Positions 48,892-60,599 of a stretch of DNA of 64,000 bases are shown here, in pieces. The notes beneath the pieces are model-generated. The model ran no database searches. It was not told where the DNA came from and saw nothing but the letters and a program-made list of their open reading frames with translations. The translations under genes were made by a program, and so were the position numbers. Source of the stretch: Gigaspora margarita. Taxonomy: Eukaryota > Glomeromycota > Glomeromycetes > Diversisporales > Gigasporaceae. Numbering within the stretch: position 1 is the stretch's first letter; each line of letters starts with the position of its first letter. The stretch spans positions 207,874-271,873 of the forward strand of contig WTPW01000987.1 of NCBI GenBank assembly GCA_009809945.1, given 5' to 3'.

Positions 48892-49120
48892 GGATAATGT
48901 TATTAGTAACAGTCTGTTACACACTTATTTGTAACAGCCTTTATTTCTAACTCAAAATTTTACTAAGACAACACCTATTGCACTTTTAACAAAAAATGAT
49001 CCTCTTGCAATTCTGTATTAATTTTAATTCTAACTCTAGTTTAATTTTTTTTAATATTAATATGGCCTTATAGGCTGTTACAAATAAATATGTAAAGGCT
49101 GTTAACAAATAAGTTTTTCC
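48892..49120. mobile_element. 229 bp Mutator-type MITE
   Basis: Ends GGATAATGTTATTAGTAACA and, on the complement, GGAAAAACTTATTTGTTAAC, with inner gtaacagcct / aggctgttac. Exact 9 bp duplication TATTTGTTA at 48883-48891 and 49121-49129. The opposite arm of the palindrome carries the empty site once (taacaaata, 46973-46981). Confidence 0.9.
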
Positions 49121-49569
49121 TATTTGTTATAATTAATTTTACTTTTTAAAGGATTGTATTTGAAAATAAGCTACTCTTTGTTGTGCCTTAAATTAATTAA
49201 AATAGTAAATAACCCTAAAATAAGCTACTCCAGGTTTTTTGTATTAAAAATCAGCAAAAAAAGGTAGCTTATTTTCAGAAACATATAGTAAATTATTAAA
49301 ATGTATTCTTTTAAATATAAAAAATTAGTTAGTATTTAATATTTAGATAAGCATATAGTAATTTATTATTATTTGCTTTTTACAATCTGCACAAATCTGC
49401 ACAAATCTGCGCAGATTATTAATTAAGATAAGAATTGCACAGTGAATTAAATCTAGTGGAAAATGAAGAAAAAATTTCTTTAATGATTGCTAGCAGGGTT
49501 GCAGATCTGCATTAATTTTTAATAATTGTTTTTTTTTAGAAATTTGCATAGATCTGTACTAAAAACTTT

Positions 49570-50440
49570 TCTGATGTAGATGCCAAGATATCTTCAAAAT
49601 ACAATTAGTTAATTATATAAAATTCTATGTAAATAAACTTTTGTTTACATAAAATTTTACATAGTCAGCCAATTTTTTTAATGATATCTTGACATTTACT
49701 ATGTTAATTTTAATGAACTTATTATCTTTAAATTCATCATAATAAGCTTTACAACTTTCAATTAATTGAAAAGACTCATTAACTTAGTAAAAAAAAATAG
49801 GTTTTTTTAGGTGATTATGGTATTTCCACTATAGTAATTAATATTATAGATAGAAATACTATAATTATTCAAGACTAACTATTTATTTTACTAAGTTAAC
49901 AAGTCATGTCAATTAATTAAAAGTTGTAAAGCTTATTATAATAGATCTAAAGATAGTAAAATTATTTAAATTGGCATAATAGATGCCAAAATATCTTCAA
50001 AATATAATTGGCTAACTATGTAAAATTCTATGTAAACAAATTTTTGTTTACATAAAATTTTATATAGTTAACCATATCTTGGCATTTATTAGACCAATTT
50101 TAATAATATCATCTTTAAATCTGTTATAATGAGCTCTAAACTTTCAATTAATTGATAAGACTTATTAACTTAATAAAAAAAAATAGTTTTTCTTGAGTGA
50201 CTATTGCATTTCCAGCTATATTGTTTATTACTATAGTGAAAATACTATAATTATTCAAGAAACCCTATTATTTTACTAAGTTAACAAGTCTTGTCAATTA
50301 ATTGTAAGTTGTAAAGCTCATTATAATGAATTTAAAAAATAGTAAGATCATTAAAATTGGTCTAATAGATGCCAAAATATTATTAAAAACAATTAGCTAA
50401 CTATATAAAATTTTATATAAACAAAAATTTAGTTATATAA
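49570..50440. repeat. Tandem palindromic repeat, period ~390 bp
   Basis: Units start gatgccaagatatcttcaaa (49580, 49982, 50367). Each contains a gtaaacaaa...tttgtttac hairpin and ttaattaattgaaaagactc-type blocks in both orientations. A further unit lies at 54780-55140. Confidence 0.75.
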
Positions 50441-50689
50441 TAAAAAAAGCCAACAATACTATTTATGCGAAATTTTATTAAGACAATTAAACCCTTAAGT
50501 TACTAACAAAAGTTGTAAAATAAGTCAAAAATATATTTGTTTCATAAGACAACTTTTAATATTTTATTATTAAAATTTTTCTCTATAGTTAAAATATAGT
50601 TCAAAATATATATAAAAAGTAATTTACAAAGAAATATTAATATTTTTGAATTAAAAAAGCCAATCTAAAATAAAAATTAAATCAAATAA

Positions 50690-51470
50690 CTTAAAATTTT
50701 AGAAAGTAATATTTTATTCAGTTATTTATTACTTTTAATAGTATGCAATAACTTGTTTCATTTGAAATTATAAAAATCAAGATGGTACTATGATTTTTTA
50801 TTTTCTTTATTACAGAAAATTTCAAATATAGAAGCTATATAAAAATATATATATTTTTATCAATATTTGTTTATTTTTGAAGAAATTTTTAATGAAAATA
50901 ACTGAATTTTATATCTATCATCTTGCTTAATAGTATTTTGGAAGCTTTATTTTAAGAAACTTTTTCTAAATATAATGTAAATCAAGTAAAAAACTTGCAA
51001 AAACATAGACATATAAATTTGCAAAAACATTAATATCTTTGCAAGTTTTTAATATTTTTTTGTAAAAATTAAGATTTTATTAGTTAAAAATATGTACCTC
51101 AAGTTTGATTAGTAAAAGTTTTTAAATTAATATATAAAATTGTTCATAAATTATTGCCAAATATTATTATATAGTTAGATTTGAGCTTAGTAAAGAATAA
51201 CATATATTATATTTCAATTAGTATAAATTTTAAAACAATATGTGTCATTTTTAAATTTAGAGAAATTGTAAAGCAATATGCAACATTTACAAAACAAAAA
51301 TATTTTAATAAATCTAGATATTATAATTTAGTTTTTAGCAAATTACTATAAAATTTATATATAATAATTTAATCTTTAGCAATTTACTTGATTTATAAAT
51401 AGCAAAAACTTTTAAATTTATACAAATTAGTTATAATTTATATGAAAGATATTTGGATTCTAGTTTGACA
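50690..51470. repeat. Diverged copy of the 1-1060 repeat
   Basis: Shared in order: caataacttgtttc, ggaagctttattttgagaaa-like, acttgcaaaaacatagacat, atctttgcaagtttttaata, gagattttattagt, attattgcc. Confidence 0.65.
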
Positions 51471-52007
51471 AAATCTTTTTTGTATGAGGTAATTTACAAA
51501 TGCTGCTAAAGATAAGTTGGCAATGCATTATACAGATAAAATATATTGATACTTTGTATAACTTGTTATTTTACTACTATTATTAATAATTTAGTATTAA
51601 AAACTATTGCTATTAATTTTTCTGGTCCAATTCTCTCTAAAACCTCTATAATTTTTTAAATATTAAACTTTGCAGTATGTGTAACCTTCAAAAAATTTTA
51701 TAAAGAATAAATATACTGTTTTTTTTTACTATAGTCATTAAAACAAAAACATATATCTATATTTTAATGAACTGCACTAATATATATATATAAAGTTAAA
51801 TTCTTAGTCATATAGCTCTTTATCTACTTTTATTATTATATTTGCTGTTTTTGTATCTAAAATTGATGTTGTTAAAGCAGTATGCTTAAGTAGATTATAG
51901 CTGATATTTAATATTTGATATAGTCTTCAAAATAAGGATTGTTGTAGGCTGAAAATAAAATATCAAAAAACAATCTATTTAATTAGTAATTGTAGCTTAT
52001 TTTTTTT

Positions 52008-52223
52008 CCTTAAGTGGTCCTGTTTTTATTTTCTCAGAAAATTTATAAATACAACTATTATAATTTTGTGAATGCTATATCTAATTCTCTATTTAATATA
52101 AAAAACCCATTTAGCTTTTTTTTTTGGCGCTTAGATATGACCTGACACAACAAGTTTTTCCTTTCAAGAAACCTTCTGTTGCTTATCTGGTTTCCTTGTT
52201 TAGTAGTGGCACTTGCTGACCAT
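52008..52223 (-). mobile_element. Short retroposed fragment with 23 bp duplication
   Basis: The word agtaattgtagcttatttttttt lies at 51985-52007 and again at 52224-52246. Between them are 216 bp that, read on the minus strand, end in aaggaaaaaaaa, an A-rich 3' tail. This is a 5'-truncated retroposition product. Its minus-strand reading (GNQISNRRFLERKNLL, KRQKKKLNGFFILN) is protein-like but unassigned. Confidence 0.7.
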
Positions 52224-52389
52224 AGTAATTGTAGCTTATTTTTTTTTAGCTTTACAATATATTCTTTTATAATATAATAGACATCTATAGGCAATTAAGA
52301 ATATTCTAATTTTTTTTAAAAAAAGTTAATTTAGATGATATAGGCTTATTTTAAAGCTTCTGAAGTACTTTTATTCAGATTTCTTTAGA

Positions 52390-52668
52390 CATCTTGTTTT
52401 TATATTTTATTGCAAATTGAGATTTTATTTTATAAGCTCTTTCTTAAGACTACTTTAGAGAACAATATTTACAGCTTGCTTCTTTATATTTTCTCATTCT
52501 ATTATTTATAAAATTAAATTTTTTACATATATCTACAAGGGGCTGCTCACTATTATTTGTTGATTTAGTTTGTATAGATGATCCAGTTTCACTAACTAAA
52601 TCATTAAAATTTACATTATCTTTATTTGTTGCATATTTAGTATATTTATTATTTGCTGTATATTTCAT
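52390..52668 (-). pseudogene. hAT transposase N-terminal remnant with BED zinc finger
   Basis: ATG at 52668. A hydrophilic leader is followed by KKFNFINNRMRKYKEASCKY and C, the CxxC half of a BED finger. After TAG (52450-52452) and TAA codons the frame continues with ERAYKIKSQFAIKYKNKM, where a BED finger would carry its HLA...C half. Both stops fall where W and Q are common. Only about 90 residues remain, with no dimerisation or catalytic region. It could be the fossil of the enzyme class that moved the hAT elements nearby. Confidence 0.6.
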
Positions 52669-53098
52669 TTTAGCAAATTAAAAAATATATATATTGAAAA
52701 AATGAAAATTGAAAAAAAGCAAAAAAAAAAATAAAAAAAAATAAAAAATTGAAAAAAAATAGTTGTAAGTTTGCAAATAATTGTTTTAAGGCTGTGTTTA
52801 TATTTTATAAAAAAAAAAATAGAAAAAGAAACTAGTTGTTAGTTTCAAATAATTGTCTTAAGGCTGTATTTATATTTTATAAAAAAAAGGCTAAATCACT
52901 ATTTAACAAAATATAATATTATTAATAGCTAAAAAAAACTTTAAAGTAAACAAATTGCGCTTACTATATACTGAATACAGTATATTAATGCAATTTTAAG
53001 GCATTATAGCTAATGATACAGATATTTCTTAAAGTAGTGACTACTTATAGTATTATAGCTATAATGTAAAAGTAGTATTACCCCAAGATAGGGTTGTA

Positions 53099-53370
53099 CA
53101 TTTTGGCTGTTCACAGCCTTTTTTAGCTTGTTCACATCCAAAATTGTCCAAATATTCATAATTGTCCAAAGCTTGTCCAGGCTTTAATAATCAATAAATC
53201 TATCTAAAAAATATATAACTATATATTTTTTTAGGTGCTGGACACATTCTAGTTAAAATTAAAATAGGTTTCTTAATAAAATTTTAAGTAATTTTACTTT
53301 ATTTAATAATTGTTTAAAATTGTTCAAAATTGTCCAAATTATTGTCCAAAGCTGTCCTGTGACAAAACTA
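53099..53370. mobile_element. hAT-like MITE, 'TTGTCC' family, copy 2
   Basis: Ends TAGGGTTGTACATTTTGG and, on the complement, TAGTTTTGTCACAGGAC. Exact 8 bp duplication CCCCAAGA at 53091-53098 and 53371-53378. Same interior order as 44506-44785. Confidence 0.9.
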
Positions 53371-53641
53371 CCCCAAGATAATATTGCTGTAATATAGGTA
53401 CCATAAATAAAGTAGTATGCTATAAGATATAGTATGTTGTATAGCATTATTGCTCTTAAAAATTTCTTTGACTAATTAAAATTTGAAATCAGGCCAAATT
53501 ATTTTTTGTATATTATAACTAAAATAAATAAAATTTTAGCCACATACTGTGCTTAAGTTTTGTCTTTTATCTTTACTAAAAGTTTCATCTTTTATCAAGG
53601 GTTTACCAAGTTTAAGTAATATTTACAAAAATTGGTTTATT

Positions 53642-53941
53642 TACCATATGTGTTCAAAAATAAGCTACCTTTTCATTTTTTTAAAAATTCAAAAAAAATA
53701 TTGCTATATATAAAAGTCTAAATTATACTAAGAATCTCAAAAGTGCTATTAAACAAAGTTATTCAGGACATCAAATATTCAAAATATATCTATAGTAAAA
53801 TTTAGGTATTATTTGAACAATCTTTTATTAGTACATTTTTAATTTTTCAAAAACTTTAACAATTTAAAAATAAGTTACACCATATTTTTTTATATAATAT
53901 TTTGCCCCAAAAAAGGTAGCTTATTTTGGACACATATAGTA
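53642..53941. mobile_element. MITE of the 'AAGCTAC' family
   Basis: Ends taccatatgtgttcaaaaat and the complement of tactatatgtgtccaaaat, TA-flanked. Internal order matches 44050-44369. Confidence 0.8.
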
Positions 53942-54779
53942 ACAGTTATAAAGATAAAGTTTTTGAGTGATGCTAAAAGAAAACCAGACTTTAATCATAT
54001 AAATTTTATATAATCAAAGTCTATTTTCTCTTGGTATTATCTATTTATAAATAAGTATTTACAAATTATAAATTATTGTTTTTAATTCACAAATTTATAA
54101 ATTATTATACTAATCAAATTTAGATGAATAAATAATTTATAAGTTTTTAAATATTATAAATAAATATGCTCATTTTCTGTATTTGATTCTACCAATTAAT
54201 AAATTACTTTTATATTTATAAATTAAGGTTATTTTCAAGCACCTTAATTAATAGAGTTTTACTAAAACACACCTATGGTGTTTTACACTATATTACACTA
54301 AACTATTAGAATAGACAATCAAAATTTAAAATCGGGTGTAATGTAAAATTTTATTTTTTTGCTTATTTTTTGAAAATATATTCATATCTCAAAATTTGCT
54401 TATGTAACAATCTTTGAAGTTTTAATAAAAAAAATTTCTTGCAAAATTTTGTATATACTAATGCCCAAATAAAATCCCAGGTCTTATTCTAATCTTAAAG
54501 TAATTAACTATTAAAATTTATTTTTGTTTTATAAAAATTTATTTTTTTGTTATACAAATTTGTAAATCTAATTTAATTATGGTAGTAAAATACTATTAAG
54601 TACATTTTAAATAATTGCAATTAATAATCAGAAGATAATTTTATTTAGTGAAAAATTTTCAAGATTGATTAATTGATAATCTGCTAGTTATCTGATGCAT
54701 AATCATAGTAAAATATAATGCAAATCTTATACATTTATTATATAAAGTATAAATACTAAATGTTTTTAAAGAAAACTTT
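53942..54779. other. AT-rich stretch, nothing recognised
   Basis: No gene or element boundary seen. Confidence 0.45.
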
Positions 54780-55140
54780 TATTATACTATGCAAATTAAC
54801 TAAGCTTACTAATTAAAAGTTGTAGAGCTCATTAAAGTGTATCTAAAGGTGGTTAGATCATTAAATTGGCTTAGTAAATACTAAGATATCATTAAAAAAT
54901 GTGTCAATGACTATGTAAAATTTATATATAAACAATAATTTGTTTATATAGTAATTTTATATAGTTAGCCAATCATTTTTTAAAAATATTTTAGCATCTA
55001 CTAAGCCAATTTGGACAATCTAACCTCCTTTGGATTTGTCATAGTAAGCTTTACAACTTTTAATTAATTGATCTTGGCTGTTAATTTAGTACAAAAAAAT
55101 TATTTTATTTGAATAATTATCAAAAAATCTTGGTATTTTC
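54780..55140. repeat. Additional unit of the ~390 bp palindromic repeat
   Basis: Related to 49570-50440: aaaagttgtagagctcatta, taaattggcttagtaaatac, gtttatatagtaattttata. Confidence 0.65.
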
Positions 55141-55158
55141 AGTTTATAAAGTAATTAT

Positions 55159-55720
55159 GGGTATTGTAGCGGATATGGGTATTGTAGCGGATCTGCTATA
55201 ACTTGTGACCCATCAGACCAAACTAAACGATTTTGATACCATTCGATTCAACTCATCGAGATAATTCGAATGGTACAAAATTGTTTGATTTTGATTATTG
55301 GGTCATGAAATATTGATGGTTGAATGTTTAAATCAAAAAAACTAATATGTCATATTCAGACACTATTCTAACATCAATATCTTGTGACCCAGTAATCAAA
55401 ATCAAGTGGTTTTTGTACCATTCGAATCATCTCACTGAGACGATTCGAATGGTATAAAAATCATTTAGATTGGACCTATAGGTCACGAGTTATTGCGAAT
55501 CTGTCACAATACCCTTATCCACCATAATACCCCTCCAATTTTGTATAACATATGATTGTAAATAACTTGTAATCCTGTGATCCAAATTGAATGATTTTGG
55601 TACTATTCGATTCATCTCATCGAGACGAATCAAATGGTACCAAAACTATTCAATTTGGACCAATAGATTCAGAGTTATACCAAATTTCTTTTAACTCTGC
55701 CACAATACCTATACTTATCT
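55159..55720. mobile_element. Inverted-terminal element carrying conserved 115 bp hairpins
   Basis: Left end gggtattgtagcggatat (present twice in tandem). Right end acaatacccttatccaccat (complementary) at ~55505-55532, and another partial right end at 55693-55718. Hairpins lie at ~55204-55315, 55378-55500 and 55567-55680, each with the arms attttggtaccattcgattc and complement and a gagacga loop-side motif. Confidence 0.75.
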
Positions 55721-56539
55721 TATAATTTAAATAGTGATCTGTATTATATTATACTATGATCATGTACTAGATAATCATCAATTAAATATATTTATTATTA
55801 AAATAATTATGTATAACTTAATAAGCTTATTATGTAATAAAAGTATTTTTTATTAGTAAAAAATATTAAATAAGCTTTTTATTTTATTTAACAAACTTTT
55901 ATATCAAGCCAACTCTTTTTTATATCAGCTTTGAAAAATTTTACAATTAATAGAATATACAAAGATATTGTTTAAGCAATTTGCTATAAGTTTTAATTCT
56001 TGGCATCAATGAATTACTATTTTACTACTTGTACAAGTAAATTTTTATAAAAATAAAAATCAAAAAGTACAAAATGCAATAACAAATATTTTTTGTAATA
56101 TTGAATTTGATAAATAATAAAAGGAATTGCTCAAGTATTAATTTCAATATTTATTTGAATTAACTATAATAAATAAGTACTATTATAGGACTCCAAGCTA
56201 TATATAGATAGGTGACAATTTGCTTTTGTTTATTTTTGACTATTTTTTTTGTAGATCTTTTTTAAATTTAGTAATACTAATACTTATTTTTGACTATTTT
56301 TCTATAGATTTTTTCTATTTTTAGTAATATATTAAGATTTTTTAAAATTGTTAGCTGTTTATAGATTGCTCAAGGTTCTACTATAATGATTACTCACTAA
56401 TCTTATTGAAAATGATACTTGAAAAGATTTCAATAATGTCATAAATTGTATTTTTAATTTTTATCAAAAATGTTATACAAATAAGTAGGTTTATAGATTT
56501 TGTGATAAATTTGTATTATACAAATAGATGTATATATAT

Positions 56540-57324
56540 ATGGGAGCACCATAAATAACGTTATGTGCTCCTACATAGTAGCTTTTGACCTTTTCCCCTA
56601 GACTATATAAAAAAAAGAAAAAATGTGCTTGTCACTAGTGGTGACAGTAACCAGATTAGGGTTAGGATTAGATTTAGAGTTAGAAGAAGGTTTATTATAT
56701 AATAAAATACCTCAAGAAGTATTTTTAGCTAGAAAAAATATTAGTTTCATAGGCACAATTTGAAGTTATTGCGATTTGTAATTTTTTAAATTTTTTTGTC
56801 ATACCTAATCTAGCAATTTGATTGGCTCAGAACTGTAACCATGGTTACAAATGGATTCACCCTAAAAAAAAATTTAAAAATCTGTATGTTTATATATATA
56901 ATTTTACAAAAACTTGAATATATTATGGCCCAGTGATCCAATTTGGATAATTTTAGTACCATTCAATTCGTCTCTATGAGACGAATCCAATGGTACCAAA
57001 ATTATTCTATTTGAACCACTGGATCAAGTGTTATCCACAAAATACTATTGATTTTATACTAATTTTATAAGAAAATATAACCAATAGTATTTTGTTAATA
57101 AAACGTGATCCAGTGATCCAAATCAAATAATTTTTACCATTCGAATCCTCTCCTCAAAATGATTCGAATGGTACCAAAATCATCCAATCTAGACCACTGG
57201 GCAAGTTTTAGACAAATTTTTATAAAAAAATTGCGTTATATTTTGAGGGACCTCTACTTATTGCAAAACCGTTATATTTTGGAGGACCCTCCTCAAGTAT
57301 AATGTTATTTATGGATGCCCCCCT
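56540..57324. mobile_element. ~785 bp inverted-terminal element with two hairpins
   Basis: Ends atgggagcaccataaataac and the complement of ataggggggcatccataaat. Contains hairpins at ~56930-57045 and 57100-57215 of the same family as above, plus a gttatattttgagggacc motif repeated near 57236 and 57271. Confidence 0.75.
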
Positions 57325-57968
57325 ATGTACTATATATTGTAATAGTAGTAGCAATTGACTAAATAAATAAAATATACTAACAATATCACTGTTTATTTAA
57401 ACTAATAGCTAACAATTTGACAAAATTTTTGATTCTCAAATTGGTAAACAGAAAGAGGTATGGTTGATTTGGTCTGGGTTTCTAAGTTTTTTTAAGATCT
57501 TGATATAGCATAGTTAAAAAGAAAATAAGTATATCTTGATTTCTAATAGATGTCTAGAGTTAGTAGTTCTAGATCCACTCTATTATATAACTTTTTCTTT
57601 GTTTATGTATTAACAATAACAACAACAGATTAATGTAACAAAGCTTAACTACATAATTGTTTATTTATTATTTATTCAATTTCAACAAATAAGTTTATAA
57701 TTAATCTTAATTAATTACATCTTGTGCATATTATAAATTTGATTCTGATTAAATCTTAATTAAAAAACTTTAGTTGCTTAATTGCTTAATTGTTTGTTAT
57801 AATATTACTTCTTTACTATAAAGAAATAAATATTAGCAACCAAAATATAATAAAAAAATAAAATAAATAAATTGCTGCTTCGATATAGCAATAAAAAAAT
57901 AAGAATAAAAAAACCCTAAAACCAATGCAAACTTTGCCAAGTACAATAGTATTAAGATTAAAAATTGA
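57325..57968. other. AT-rich stretch, no gene
   Basis: Nothing recognised beyond oligo-A runs. Confidence 0.4.
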
Positions 57969-58930
57969 CTAATTTAAAGTATTAATAGCAGGCATTCTGG
58001 TTTTTGAAACTTCTTGATCATTTTTCTTTTGTTTTTTAATATTAACAGAATTAGGATTAGGTTGTTTATTTTCTTTTTGATTTTTATTATCTTTTTCTTC
58101 TTCAATTTTGCTTCAAACAATGATAAAAGTATCACTAAAATAATTCAACCTTTTAGTAATAAAATAATAAAAATAAAAGCATAAAAAAACAAAGCTTATA
58201 TGAGTACTACTCCAATAGAATCAATTTCAAAATCTTCAGAAACAACAAATATAAAATAACTATAAATAGAAAAATCTTGTTTGTTAGGATCACATTAATA
58301 AAAATTATCAACAAAATTAGGTTCAACACTTCATGTAATATCAATATATTCTTTATTGTTAACAATATACAAATTAGAAGATATAATTTCTTTAAAGATT
58401 TTTCTCAAGTACAAATATATTACAACTCAATCTTGTTTGTTTACATTTTTTTTTAGCAAAGATTCAATGATATTGCTGTAGTCTGTATCTGTTGTAATTG
58501 TTTTTTGAATTTTCTCTATATCTTGTTGACTCTTTTTTAATAGAAATAAGTCTGTTATTTCTTTATTCTTGTTTTTTTTTGCTTCAAATTTTCAATAGTA
58601 TTGTTAGCATTTTTAAGATCATTTTGTTGTTCTTCAATGATTTAAATTAGTTCTTTTTTTGTTTATTACTAATTGTATATTAATTACCAAGAGCATTTGT
58701 TTGAACTAATTTAACTTTATAACTAGATAATTTAAATGTATAAATAATTTAATAAGAATTAAACTCAATTAGGACTCTTCCCATCGATCACTTGTCCAAA
58801 TTTCTGAACAAAAGAAAAACAAAAATTTTTAGTAAAAGATGAAGCAGCTATTAATACTAGTTTTTATAAAGGTCAATCTATCTTTTCTTCTTGTCTTCTG
58901 GGAACTCCTTTATATAACAGGTCAAAATTA
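57969..58930 (-). pseudogene. Decayed reading frame that reads best with TGA as tryptophan
   Basis: From ~58930 on the minus strand: YKGVPRRQEEKID, TGA, PL, then VLIAASSFTKNFCFSFVQKF and GQVIDGKSPN, TGA, V. After frame changes follow a coiled-coil-like stretch (DLKNANNTIENLK, LLKKSQQDIEKIQKTI) and NKQD-TGA-VVIYLYLRKIF. Next come EYIDIT-TGA-SVEPNFVDNF, then VVSEDFEIDSIGVV. A strongly hydrophobic segment (LFFYAFIFIILLLKG-TGA-I) and a charged C-terminal tail ending INTLN precede TAG at 57969-57971. Five TGA codons sit where Trp is plausible; several TAA/TAG and at least two frameshifts also occur. A mitochondrial or Mollicutes-related endobacterial origin is possible. The protein family is not recognised, and chance cannot be excluded. 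Confidence 0.4.
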
Positions 58931-58936
58931 TACACA

Positions 58937-59172
58937 TTGGTATTATATTGGGTACCCAATATATATATGATATATATATGATATGTGACTGATATGTTTA
59001 GGATATATTTATACACATACCTGATATGTGTAGAGTTCATGCAGGATATCGAACACATATCAGACACATATAGTACACATATAGTATACATGCTGTATAC
59101 GTGCCGTATATATATTGTATATATAAATTCTGTAATACATCATATACCCAATATGTACCCAATATAAAGTAC
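58937..59172. repeat. Palindromic AT element with 'attgggtaccca' ends
   Basis: Left ttggtattatattgggtacc and right gtacccaatataaagtact are inverted. The interior is a chain of atatgtgt/acacatat words, which produces spurious open frames on both strands. Confidence 0.65.
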
Positions 59173-59339
59173 TGAAGTGAAAAAAAATAAATTCAAATAT
59201 TCATATATTTTTTACAATCACTTAATTATCACTTTGCCATAACAATAATATAAAGCAATTTATAAAAATTTTATTTTTTTTTATTTATTTATTATAAAAC
59301 AAATCTGTTACAATTTGGAATCTAATATACAATCCTATA

Positions 59340-60000
59340 GCAATAACTAATGAAATACTAGTGATAATATAATACTAACAAAGGCAGAAACACCCAATAA
59401 CCATGATAGCTAAAGAAAAAAGTTCAACAAATCGATGACAAAACACCAAAAGCAACTATAAAGCTAAATAAAAACACCCAAGAAAACTAACTAAGTACCC
59501 AAAATAAAATCTACAAGACACTCCAAAATGCACCAAAGCAACATCAAAATCAGTGACAAGATATCTGAGGCAACCACAAACTCAAACAGAGAGCACTATG
59601 AACTCGAGCAAAAAGTACCACAAACTCAAACAGAGAACATTATGAACTCGAACAAAGATCACCCAAAGCAACATCAAAATTGGCGACAAGACACCTGAGC
59701 CAATCACAAACTTGCATAGAGAGCACCCAAGGAAACTGACAGGGCATCCAAAACAAAATCTATGACAAGAGACTCTGAAATGAACTTGAAGCAATATCGA
59801 AATTAGTGACAAGACACCATATAATCATACAAGAAACGCACAAAGAAACAAAAGGCACCCAAAGCGAAATCTCAAAACAACATTAAAATCAGCATAAGAC
59901 AATCATGAAATCATACAAAGAACCTAAAAAACAGAAAAACTAAAATACAGATAGTATTTAGAACTAGGGCGTGTTAACAAAAATATGACAAGAAAAAATA
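59340..60000. repeat. Degenerate minisatellite, ~30-45 bp words
   Basis: Recurrent aagcaacatcaaaatcagtg, gacaagacacctgag, caaactcaaacagagagcac and acccaaagaaac words. No stable frame; the minus-strand open frame at 59582-59812 is a by-product. Confidence 0.7.
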
Positions 60001-60179
60001 CCAAACTAATAGCACAAGTGACGAATAATACACTGAAATTGGTCAACTCCAACTCAAAGCACTGACTAACGACTACAACGACGAAATTTAAACCATTGCT
60101 CCAAAATGAATAGCACTAATAACAAAGAAAATTTGCTCCAAAATGGATAATACTAATAACGGTTATTCCTGAAAAGTGT

Positions 60180-60598
60180 AACAGAAAAAAATTAAAAAAA
60201 AGATAATACCAGAAAATAACAAAAATAAATAATTTAAATAAAATATATAATAATAAAAAAAAAACTTAAAAAATTAGATAAATATAGTAAAAAAAGAATA
60301 AATAGAATAAATAAAAAAAGATGAAAAAAAATAAATATATAAATAAAAAAAATCACATAGATNTAATCTAGATNTATGATAATAATTAAATAACAGATAA
60401 TAAATAAAATTCTGATAGCAAAAGCTGCTGTCAGAGAATTAAAAAAAATTAAAAATAAATTAATTATAAAAAAAAATAATAATAAAAAAATAAAAAGGTA
60501 GAAACTGAAAAAAAAATTAAAAAATAAAAAAAAGCAAAAACTAATAAAAAAAAATAAACTCGTTTAAAAAAAATTAAAAATAAATTAAAGGGTTTTAT
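60180..60598. repeat. A-rich low-complexity tract
   Basis: Runs of aaaaataaat with two single Ns at 60363 and 60375. Confidence 0.85.
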
Positions 60599-60599
60599 T

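Larger units (their letters stand above)
46811..49290. mobile_element. 2.5 kb palindromic element of the AAGCTAC family
   Basis: Left arm 46811-47580 and right arm 48297-49290 are inverted copies along ~750 bp. Outer ends are taccgtatgttgccaaaaat and the complement of tttactatatgtttctgaaa. Inner landmarks caattataatcgctatatag and aataataaaaagttatctga occur in both. Each arm is itself partly palindromic. The right arm is longer by the 229 bp MITE plus its 9 bp duplication. The spacer (47581-48296) holds a minisatellite. TA flanks are likely. Confidence 0.8.

Noticed and set aside
58985..59167. Plus-strand 60-codon frame rich in Tyr/Ile/His
   Set aside because: Arises from atatgtgt palindromic words of the 58937-59172 element.
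59582..59812. Minus-strand 76-codon frame
   Set aside because: Falls inside a degenerate minisatellite; no motif and no continuation.
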